Assembly (NCBI GenBank): GCA_004134995.1
Contig: REGP01000002.1
Coordinates: 186,001-250,000 of the forward strand
Source: Oxalobacteraceae bacterium CAVE-383
GTDB lineage: Bacteria > Pseudomonadota > Gammaproteobacteria > Burkholderiales > Burkholderiaceae_D
DNA: 64,000 nucleotides
Direction of reading: 5' to 3'
Under the pieces are notes generated by a model. It was not told where the DNA came from. It did no database searches and saw nothing but the letters and a program-made list of their open reading frames with translations. Within the stretch, counting starts at the first letter, position 1. The number at the start of each line of letters is the position of its first letter. The position numbers and the translations under genes are program-made. This document shows, in pieces, positions 8,180-14,973 of the stretch.

Positions 8180-9847
8180 ATGACAAGCACGCTAGCAGAA
8201 CTCGCGCAAGATCAGCCGCAGTCGGTTGCCGACGATATCGCGCTGCGCCTGGAAAAATTGACGGAACTCAGCGTCGCGTTGAGCGCCAACCGCGACATTC
8301 CGCATCTGCTCGAAAGCATCCTGCGCACGGCGAAAAGCATTACGCGCGCCGACGGCGGCACGCTGTACGGCGTCACACCCGACGGCAAGCATCTTTCCTT
8401 CGATATCTCGATCAACGATACCCTGAATATGTACCAGGGCGGCAAAAGCGGGCGCAAGATCGAAATCGCGCCGCTGTCGCTGTACCGCGAAGACGGCGAA
8501 CCCAATCTGGACGCCGTCGCCGCCTACGCCGCCAATACCCGCAAGTCGGTCAACATCGCCGATGTCTATAAAGCCGACAGCTTCAATTTCTCCGGCATGC
8601 GGCGTTTCGACGACCAGTTCAAATACCATTCGCAATCATTCCTGACGGTGCCGATGCAGGACCATGAAGGCGAACTGGTCGGCGTGCTGCAACTGATCAA
8701 CGCGCGCAATGCCGCCAGCGGCGCGCTGCAGCCGTTTTCGCAAACCGACCAGCGCTTTATCGAAGCGCTGGCGTCGCAGGCCGCCATCGCCATTACCAAT
8801 CAGTTGCTGATCGTACGGCTGGAAACCCTGTTCGAATCGTTCATCAAACTGATCAATATGGGGATCGATGAAAAGTCGGCCCATACCGGCCGGCACTGCG
8901 AACACGTGCCGGAATTGGCGATGCTGCTGGCCGAGGCCACGCACAACACCACCGAAGGCCCGCTGGCTTCTTTCACCATGACCGAGAAGGACCGGCGCGA
9001 ACTCTGGACCGCCGGCCTGCTGCACGATTGCGGCAAGATCGCCACGCCGGTGCATATCGTCGAGAAATCGACCAAGCTGGAAACGATTTACGATCGCATC
9101 CATACGATCGACCTGCGTTTCGACATCATGAAGCGGGACGCCGAAATCGAGATGCTGCGCGCGCAGATGGCGTTGGGCCCGAACGCCGATCCGGCGCAGC
9201 TCGCCGCGCTGGAACAGCAATACCAGGACAAGGTGCAGGCGCTGGAAGACGACCGCGACGCGGTGCGGCTGGCCAATGTCGGCAGCGAACGCATGGCGCC
9301 GGAGCTGCAAGCCTATATTCCGGAGATCGCGCAGCAGCAATGGCGCGGGACCGACGGCACGATGCAGCCCCTGCTGACGCCGGATGAAGTCACCAACCTG
9401 ACCATCCGCGCCGGCACGCTCAACGACAAGGACCGCGAAATCATCAACAACCATATCGTCGTCACCATCAAGATGCTGGAAGCGCTGCCGTGGCCGAAGC
9501 ATCTGGCGCGCGTGCCGGAATACGCCGGCGGCCATCACGAAAAGATGGACGGCAAGGGGTATCCGAAGGGCTTGCGCGGCGACCAGATGTCGGTCCAGGC
9601 ACGCATGATGGCGATCGCCGACATCTTCGAGGCGCTGACCGCCAACGACCGGCCTTACAAGCGCGGCAACACGCTCAGCGAAGCGCTGCAGATCCTGGGC
9701 GGCTTCAAGGAACGCAATCATATCGATCCGGATCTGTTCGACGTTTTCGTGCGCTCGAAAGCCTATCTGCCGTATGCGCAGCAGTTCATGAATCCGTCGC
9801 AGCTCGACGAAGTCGACGAAAGCAAGATCCCGGGCTACGTGCCTTGA
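8180..9847 (+). CDS. GAF-domain HD-GYP protein, putative cyclic-di-GMP phosphodiesterase
   Basis: 555 residues, no signal peptide or membrane segment. An N-terminal GAF sensor domain spans about 35-205 (LLESILRTAKSITRADGGTLY; FLTVPMQDHEGELVGVLQL). An HD-GYP domain follows: HTGRHCEHVPELAMLLA near 237, the metal-binding HD pair at 282-283 in LLHDCGKIATP, and HHEKMDGKGYPKGLRGDQ near 452-470 carrying the GYP motif. HD-GYP domains with these residues hydrolyse c-di-GMP. About 110 extra residues, partly Glu/Gln/Leu-rich and probably coiled coil (about 300-400), separate the HD pair from the GYP motif, more than in compact members. The ligand of the GAF domain is unknown. A purine-rich GGGGGAAAGCAACG precedes the ATG. 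Confidence 0.85.
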   Translation: MTSTLAELAQDQPQSVADDIALRLEKLTELSVALSANRDIPHLLESILRTAKSITRADGGTLYGVTPDGKHLSFDISINDTLNMYQGGKSGRKIEIAPLSLYREDGEPNLDAVAAYAANTRKSVNIADVYKADSFNFSGMRRFDDQFKYHSQSFLTVPMQDHEGELVGVLQLINARNAASGALQPFSQTDQRFIEALASQAAIAITNQLLIVRLETLFESFIKLINMGIDEKSAHTGRHCEHVPELAMLLAEATHNTTEGPLASFTMTEKDRRELWTAGLLHDCGKIATPVHIVEKSTKLETIYDRIHTIDLRFDIMKRDAEIEMLRAQMALGPNADPAQLAALEQQYQDKVQALEDDRDAVRLANVGSERMAPELQAYIPEIAQQQWRGTDGTMQPLLTPDEVTNLTIRAGTLNDKDREIINNHIVVTIKMLEALPWPKHLARVPEYAGGHHEKMDGKGYPKGLRGDQMSVQARMMAIADIFEALTANDRPYKRGNTLSEALQILGGFKERNHIDPDLFDVFVRSKAYLPYAQQFMNPSQLDEVDESKIPGYVP

Positions 9848-10035
9848 TGATGGCTGTCGGACACCTTGTCGGACAAGGCATGCAAGGCTGACAGCGCAGC
9901 GCTCTGAACGCGCCTTCGCGCGGAAAATCCACTCAAAAGGGTAAAAATAGCGCGGTTCGGCAGAACTTCGCCCGGAGCCGCGGCTCCATCGGAAATAGCG
10001 CATCAGCCACCGCCATTTCCGAAAAGGTGCCCCTC

Positions 10036-10692
10036 GTGAACGATCAAATCAATCCGGCCATCCTGGCCGAATCCGATAATCCCGCTACCCCTGCCGTGCC
10101 GACGCTGACGGTCACCCTCCAGTTGAACGGCGTGCCGCGCACCTTGCAGATCGATCCCCGTACGACCCTGCTGGACGCCCTGCGCGATCACCTGCATGCG
10201 ACCGGCGCCAAGAAGGGCTGCGATCACGGCCAGTGCGGCTCCTGCACGGTGCTGCTCGAAGGCCGCCGCATCAACAGTTGCCTGGCGCTGGCGGTCATGC
10301 ACGACGGCGAACGGATCGTGACCATTGAAGGCCTGGCGCGGGCATCAGCACAGGAAGGGCAGGCGCCGCAATTGCATCCGATGCAGGCGGCATTTTTACA
10401 GCACGATGGTTTTCAATGCGGCTATTGCACGCCGGGCCAGATCTGTTCCGCCATCGGCATGCTGGAAGAAGCCCGGCACGGCGCGCCCAGCCATGTCAGC
10501 GAAGACTTGACGGCCTGGCCGGAGGCGCCCGGCGCGCCGTTGAGCGACGCCGAAATCCGCGAACGCATGAGCGGCAATATCTGCCGTTGCGCCGCGTATC
10601 CGAATATCGTCGAGGCCATTAAGCAGGCCGCCATGATCGATTCCGGCAAGACCGATGCGGATGCCGATACGCTCATCGGAGACGCGCCATGA
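10036..10692 (+). CDS. molybdenum hydroxylase, [2Fe-2S] subunit (PaoA/XdhC-type small subunit)
   Basis: 218 residues from the GTG at 10036, which has AAGG eight bases upstream; an earlier GTG at 10027 is in frame. The plant-ferredoxin-type cluster [16 protein letters not shown] lies near 65-80 with a further Cys in RINSC. The helical second-cluster domain has [14 protein letters not shown] and [18 protein letters not shown]. This is the electron-transfer subunit of xanthine dehydrogenase/aldehyde oxidoreductase enzymes. It lacks the twin-arginine leader seen in E. coli PaoA, suggesting a cytoplasmic enzyme. Its stop overlaps the next ATG (ATGA at 10689), so the subunits are translationally coupled. 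Confidence 0.88.
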   Translation: MNDQINPAILAESDNPATPAVPTLTVTLQLNGVPRTLQIDPRTTLLDALRDHLHATGAKKGCDHGQCGSCTVLLEGRRINSCLALAVMHDGERIVTIEGLARASAQEGQAPQLHPMQAAFLQHDGFQCGYCTPGQICSAIGMLEEARHGAPSHVSEDLTAWPEAPGAPLSDAEIRERMSGNICRCAAYPNIVEAIKQAAMIDSGKTDADADTLIGDAP

Positions 10693-11690
10693 AAATATTC
10701 GATTACCAGCGCGCCGACACGCTGGAGCAGGCCGTGGCCGCGGCGCGGCAGCCCGATGCGCGCTTTATCGCCGGCGGCACCAATCTGGTCGACTTGATGA
10801 AGCTGCAGATCGAAACGCCGGCGCGGCTGGTGGATATCAGCCGGCTGCCGCTGGCGTCGATCGATGCCACCCCCGAAGGCGGCCTGCGCATCGGCGCCAT
10901 GGTGCGCAACAGCGATCTGGCCGCCAATACCCGGGTGCGCGCCGACTATCCGCTGTTGAGCCGCGCGCTGCTGGCCGGCGCGTCGGGCCAATTGCGCAAC
11001 AAGGCCAGCACCGGCGGCAATCTTTTGCAGCGAACCCGCTGCTATTACTTCTACGACCTCAGCCGGCCTTGCAACAAACGCCTGCCCGGCAGCGGCTGCG
11101 CGGCACTGCGCGGCTTCAACCGGATTCACGCGGTGCTCGGCGCCAGCGAGCAATGCATCGCGGTGCAGCCGTCCGATATGGCGGTGGCGCTGCGGGCGCT
11201 GGACGCCAATGTCGAAACCATGGCCGCCGACGGCCGGCGGCGCGTGATTCCAATCGCCGATTTCCACAAGCTGCCCGGCGCCACGCCGCAGCGCGAGACC
11301 GAACTGGAGCAGGGCGAACTGATCACCGCCGTGACGCTGCCGGCGCCGCTTGGCGGCCGCCAGATCTACCGCAAGGTGCGCGACCGCGCCTCTTTTGCTT
11401 TTGCGCTGGTGTCGGTGGCGGCGGTGCTGGAAGTTGACGGCAAGAACGGCGCGGCGGGCGAAATCCGGCAGGCGCGGATCGCTTTCGGCGGCCTGGCGCA
11501 CAAACCCTGGCGCATGGCGCAAGCCGAGAGCGCGCTGGCCGGCCGCCGCGCCGATGCCGCCGCATTCGACGACGCCGCCGACATATTGCTGGAAGGCGCG
11601 CAGGGCCATGGGCACAACGATTTCAAGATCGGCCTGGCGCGGCGGGCGTTGCATGCGGTGCTCGGCGGCGCGGCCGCAACTCAATCCTGA
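10689..11690 (+). CDS. molybdenum hydroxylase, FAD-binding subunit with [4Fe-4S] insertion (PaoB type)
   Basis: 333 residues. The FAD-binding PCMH-type fold is shown by [14 protein letters not shown] near 36-49 and [18 protein letters not shown] near 97-114. Directly after it comes a Cys-rich insertion, [15 protein letters not shown] then GSGCAAL. Such an insertion is known in PaoB and 4-hydroxybenzoyl-CoA reductase beta subunits, where it carries an additional [4Fe-4S] cluster. A C-terminal CO-dehydrogenase-flavoprotein-like domain follows. It passes electrons between the molybdenum subunit and the acceptor. It overlaps the upstream small subunit by four bases and lies 12 bp before the large subunit. 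Confidence 0.87.
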   Translation: MKIFDYQRADTLEQAVAAARQPDARFIAGGTNLVDLMKLQIETPARLVDISRLPLASIDATPEGGLRIGAMVRNSDLAANTRVRADYPLLSRALLAGASGQLRNKASTGGNLLQRTRCYYFYDLSRPCNKRLPGSGCAALRGFNRIHAVLGASEQCIAVQPSDMAVALRALDANVETMAADGRRRVIPIADFHKLPGATPQRETELEQGELITAVTLPAPLGGRQIYRKVRDRASFAFALVSVAAVLEVDGKNGAAGEIRQARIAFGGLAHKPWRMAQAESALAGRRADAAAFDDAADILLEGAQGHGHNDFKIGLARRALHAVLGGAAATQS

Positions 11691-11702
11691 AAGAGGCTGG
11701 CC

Positions 11703-13919
11703 ATGAAGATGAATGCTCCGTCGGAATTGAACCCTATCGACGCCAACCTGCATGGCTGGATCGGCAAGCCGGTCGACCGCGTCGACGGCCTGTTGAAAGT
11801 GACCGGCGCGGCGACCTATGCCTATGAATACGAGGAAGGCGGACCGCCGCTGTTCGGATTCGTCGTGCAGGCCGGCATCGGCAAGGGGCGCATACGCGCC
11901 ATCGATACCGCCGCCGCCGAATGCGCGCCTGGCGTGATGCTGGTCATGACGCATTTGAACGCGCCGCCGCAGGCGCCGCTGAAAGTGGACGAAACGGTGC
12001 CGCAGCTGGACAGCGATGCAATCCGCCACTTCGGCCAGCCGGTAGCGCTGATCGTCGCGGTTTCGTACGAGGCCGCACGCGATGCGGCCACGCTGGTGCG
12101 CGTGGATTACGAAACGGCGGCCGGGCGCTACACACTGGCGGGTTCGCTCGAACGGGCCAAGGAGCCGCCGCCGCTGGTGAATCCGCCGGACAGCCGCGTC
12201 GGCGATTTCGAAGGCGGCTTTGCCGCATCGGCATGCACCGTCGACAGCCGCTACGTCACCCCGCACCACATCCACATGCAGATGGAGCCCCATACCACGC
12301 TGGCGATGTGGGAAGGCGAGACCCTGACGCTGTATACCTCGCATCAATGGCTGGAAAGCGCGCGCAAGCAGACCGCGGCGACGCTGCGGATGGCGCCGGA
12401 AAATATTCGCATCGTCAGCCGCTACATCGGCGGCGGCTTCGGTTCCAAACTGGACGCGGGCGTGGATCTGATCCTGGCGGCGCTGGCCGCCAGGCAACTG
12501 CGGCGGCCGGTCAAGATCGCGCTGACGCGCCAGCAGTTGTTCCATCTCTGCCCGCACCGTACCGAGACCATTCAACGCGTGCGGCTGGGCGCGGATCGGG
12601 ACGGCAGGCTGCAGGCGATCGCGCACGAAATCTGGTGCGAGAACCTGGAAGGACAGACTTTTTACGAGCCGGCCGCCGACCAGACCCGCAGCCTGTATGC
12701 GGCGCCGCACCGCATGACGTCGCACCGGCTGGCCGAACTCGATCTGCCGCCTTCGGCCTCGATGCGCGCGCCGGGCGAAGCGGTCGGGCTGCTGGCGCTG
12801 GAATGCGCGATGGATGAGCTGGCCGAAGCGCTGGGGATGGATCCGATCGAACTGCGCATGCGCAACGAGCCGGCGGCGGATCCGGAAAAACAGCGGCCGT
12901 TTTCCACGCGCAACCTGATCGGCTGCTTGCAGGAAGGCGCGCGCCGCTTCGGCTGGGAGCGGCGCAATCCGCTGCCGGCGCAGGTGCGCGAAGGCCGCTG
13001 GCTGATCGGGATCGGCATGGCGGCGGCGATCCGGAATAATCCGTTGATGGCATCCAAGGCCGACGCCACGCTGGCGCTGCGGGATGGCAAACCGGTGCTG
13101 ACCGTGCGCACCGCGATGACCGACATCGGCACCGGCAGCTACACCATCTTTACCCAGATCGCCGCCGAGGCGATGGGTTTGCCGCTCGACAGCGTGGTCG
13201 TCAGGCTCGGCGATACGGATTTTCCGGAGGGATCCGGATCGGGCGGTTCCTGGGGGGCCGGCAGCGCGGGTTCGGGCATATACGACGCCTGCATGAATCT
13301 GCGCGAGGCGCTCGGGCATTTCGCGGACCGGGCGGGCATCGCGGGAATGGACGCCGGCGAAGAGGGCCGGCGCATCGCGTTGCGCGCCGTGCTCGACGTC
13401 GCCGGTCCGGAGGGCATCTCGGCGCATGGCGAATTGAATCCGGGCGATATGCACAAGAAGTATTCGCAGTTTTCCTACGGCGCGCATTTTGCCGAGGTCG
13501 GGGTCGATATCGATACCGGCGAAATCCGCCTGCGCCGCATGCTTGGCGTTTTCACTGCCGGCCGCATCCTGAATCAAAAGACCGCCCGTTCGCAGGCCAT
13601 CGGCGGCATGGTGTTCGGCGTCGGCGCGGCGCTGACCGAAGAGGCCGTGATCGACCCGGCCTGCGGTTTTTTCGTCAATCACGACATGGCCGAATACCAT
13701 GTGCCGACCCACGCCGACATTCCGGCCATCGATGCAATCTATCTGGAAGAAGTCGACGACAAGGCCAACCCGCTCAAGAGCAAGGGCGTGGGCGAGCTGG
13801 GCATCTGCGGCGCCGGCGCGGCCGTGGCGAACGCCGTTTATAACGCCTGCGGCGTGCGCATCAGGGAATATCCGCTGACGCTGGACAAGGTATTGGCGGG
13901 ATGGAAAACAAACGATTAA
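11703..13919 (+). CDS. molybdenum hydroxylase, molybdopterin-binding large subunit (PaoC type)
   Basis: 738 residues, the catalytic subunit. The a/b hammerhead domain begins GKPVDRVDGLLKVTGAATY near 21. Molybdopterin-binding blocks include YIGGGFGSKLDAG near 241-253, SMRAPGEAVGLLALE near 352-366 and GSGSGGSWGAGSAGSG near 515-530. SKGVGELGICGAGAAVANA near the C-terminus holds the conserved GVGE glutamate, the catalytic base of the family. It would oxidise an aldehyde or N-heterocycle; the substrate cannot be told from sequence. No dedicated cofactor-insertion chaperone (PaoD/XdhC type) follows in the operon; the next gene is an unrelated MNT/HEPN pair. The ATG at 11703 has an AGAGG-type site just upstream (GAAAGAGGCTGGCC). 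Confidence 0.88.
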   Translation: MKMNAPSELNPIDANLHGWIGKPVDRVDGLLKVTGAATYAYEYEEGGPPLFGFVVQAGIGKGRIRAIDTAAAECAPGVMLVMTHLNAPPQAPLKVDETVPQLDSDAIRHFGQPVALIVAVSYEAARDAATLVRVDYETAAGRYTLAGSLERAKEPPPLVNPPDSRVGDFEGGFAASACTVDSRYVTPHHIHMQMEPHTTLAMWEGETLTLYTSHQWLESARKQTAATLRMAPENIRIVSRYIGGGFGSKLDAGVDLILAALAARQLRRPVKIALTRQQLFHLCPHRTETIQRVRLGADRDGRLQAIAHEIWCENLEGQTFYEPAADQTRSLYAAPHRMTSHRLAELDLPPSASMRAPGEAVGLLALECAMDELAEALGMDPIELRMRNEPAADPEKQRPFSTRNLIGCLQEGARRFGWERRNPLPAQVREGRWLIGIGMAAAIRNNPLMASKADATLALRDGKPVLTVRTAMTDIGTGSYTIFTQIAAEAMGLPLDSVVVRLGDTDFPEGSGSGGSWGAGSAGSGIYDACMNLREALGHFADRAGIAGMDAGEEGRRIALRAVLDVAGPEGISAHGELNPGDMHKKYSQFSYGAHFAEVGVDIDTGEIRLRRMLGVFTAGRILNQKTARSQAIGGMVFGVGAALTEEAVIDPACGFFVNHDMAEYHVPTHADIPAIDAIYLEEVDDKANPLKSKGVGELGICGAGAAVANAVYNACGVRIREYPLTLDKVLAGWKTND

Positions 13920-13923
13920 ATAA

Positions 13924-13954
13924 TTGATTTTGTTATGCCCATATTGGGTATAAT
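13924..13954 (+). promoter_or_regulatory. predicted sigma-70 promoter of the MNT-HEPN cassette
   Basis: A consensus -10 TATAAT (13949-13954) sits exactly in the spacer between the two operator arms, with TTGATT at 13924-13929 as a 19-bp-spaced -35. Transcription would start near 13961, only a few bases before the preferred ATG at 13965, implying a nearly leaderless message. Confidence 0.55.
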
Positions 13955-13974
13955 AATGCCCAATATGGGCATAA
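13933..13974. promoter_or_regulatory. double palindromic operator
   Basis: A perfect 16-bp inverted repeat (13933-13948 and 13959-13974) is separated by ten bases. Each arm is itself a palindrome of the form CCCA-N3-TGGG (11-bp cores 13938-13948 and 13959-13969). The core centres are 21 bp apart, two helical turns, so two dimers would bind the same face and bury the -10 box. The first downstream gene has an N-terminal winged helix, so autoregulation is likely. Confidence 0.7.
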
Positions 13975-14567
13975 AAACGATTGGATTGGCTGATGCACTT
14001 TTCGCTCGGGTACAACAACGTGTACTCGGGCTCTTGTTCGTTAACTCTGATCGAAGTTTTTATATCAATGAAATCATGCGATTTGCAGCTTCGGGGAGCG
14101 GCGCGATACAACGCGAACTTGAAAAGCTGGTTGCTTCCGAATTGGTTACTGTCCGGAAGATCGGTAATCAAAAACATTATCAAGCCAATCGCAGCGCGCC
14201 GATATTTGAGGAGTTGCGCGGCATTTTTCTTAAAACGGTCGGTATGGCCGATATATTACGCTTGGCCTTATTGCCATTGTCCGACCGGATCCAAACGGCC
14301 TTTATTTACGGCTCCGTCGCCAAGGGCAGAGATACCGCAAAAAGTGATATCGATCTACTTATTATCGGCGACGACATTTCCTACGCAGACGTCTATGATG
14401 TTCTGAACGTTGATCAATCTCTTCTCGGAAGGACAGTAAATCCTTCAATTTATTCGATGCCTGAATTGCGGCGCAAGCTTGCTGCCGATAATGCGTTTGT
14501 ATCGAGAGTGCTTGAACAGCCGAAGATTTACCTGATAGGCTCCGCGGATGATCTCCCCTCAACTTGA
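13965..14567 (+). CDS. winged-helix / minimal nucleotidyltransferase (MNT) fusion protein, antitoxin-like
   Basis: 200 residues from the ATG at 13965 (protein begins MGIKTIGLADALF); in-frame ATGs at 13935 and 13956 lie inside the operator and are less likely. The N-terminal ~70 residues form a winged helix (RSFYINEIMRFA, GSGAIQRELEKLVASELV, QKHYQAN). A polymerase-beta-like minimal nucleotidyltransferase follows, with the full G-S-X10-D-X-D signature in GSVAKGRDTAKSDIDLL. In HepT/MntA-type pairs the MNT partner neutralises a HEPN toxin by adding AMP to it. Here the DNA-binding domain fused to MNT could also repress the operon. The last 20 bases overlap the HEPN gene. The region is clearly AT-richer than its flanks, which suggests transfer. 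Confidence 0.8.
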   Translation: MGIKTIGLADALFARVQQRVLGLLFVNSDRSFYINEIMRFAASGSGAIQRELEKLVASELVTVRKIGNQKHYQANRSAPIFEELRGIFLKTVGMADILRLALLPLSDRIQTAFIYGSVAKGRDTAKSDIDLLIIGDDISYADVYDVLNVDQSLLGRTVNPSIYSMPELRRKLAADNAFVSRVLEQPKIYLIGSADDLPST

Positions 14568-14973
14568 AAATCTGGTCAAGACCGGCAACCTTAAAGCGGA
14601 ACCGGCGAGTCAGGGCGAATTTGACGGGCTGATGCGATCCGCGAAAGCGCGTCTGATTGATGCGTGCAATGCTTCCTTGGCGGTGGAAAGCCGTTTCGAT
14701 CTGGCATATAACGCTTCGCATGCTTTGGCTTTGTGTGCATTGCGCTGGCATGGATATCGATCGGACAACCGATATATTGTTTTTCAGTGCTTGCAGCATA
14801 CTCTCGGAATACCGCCGGCAATCTGGCGGTTGTTGGCGCAATGCCATCAGCTACGCAATGTTGCGGAATACGAAGGGCATCTTGAGATCAGTGATCAATT
14901 GCTTGTGGAATTGATCGGCGCGACGGAGAAGTTGCAAAAACAGGTTGAGATGCTGTCGTCGGTAAAGTCATGA
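14548..14973 (+). CDS. HEPN-domain protein, putative toxin partner of the MNT protein
   Basis: 141 residues, all-helical in appearance, with FDGLMRSAKARLIDACN, SRFDLAYNASHALALCALRWHGYR and a C-terminal CHQLRNVAEYEG. These blocks match small HEPN proteins paired with nucleotidyltransferases. The usual ribonuclease motif R-X4-6-H is replaced: the Arg-Asn is present but the next His is eight residues away and a Tyr holds the usual position (RNVAEY). It may therefore be a non-catalytic or variant HEPN, or the Tyr may be the modification site. The gene starts inside the MNT gene, and its stop overlaps the start of mnmC (ATGA), so all three would be co-translated. Confidence 0.7.
   Translation: MISPQLENLVKTGNLKAEPASQGEFDGLMRSAKARLIDACNASLAVESRFDLAYNASHALALCALRWHGYRSDNRYIVFQCLQHTLGIPPAIWRLLAQCHQLRNVAEYEGHLEISDQLLVELIGATEKLQKQVEMLSSVKS

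Noticed and set aside
10422-14183. 1253-codon open frame antisense to the molybdenum hydroxylase genes
   Set aside because: It runs across three clearly coding genes on the other strand and has Arg/His/Gln-rich composition typical of an antisense shadow.
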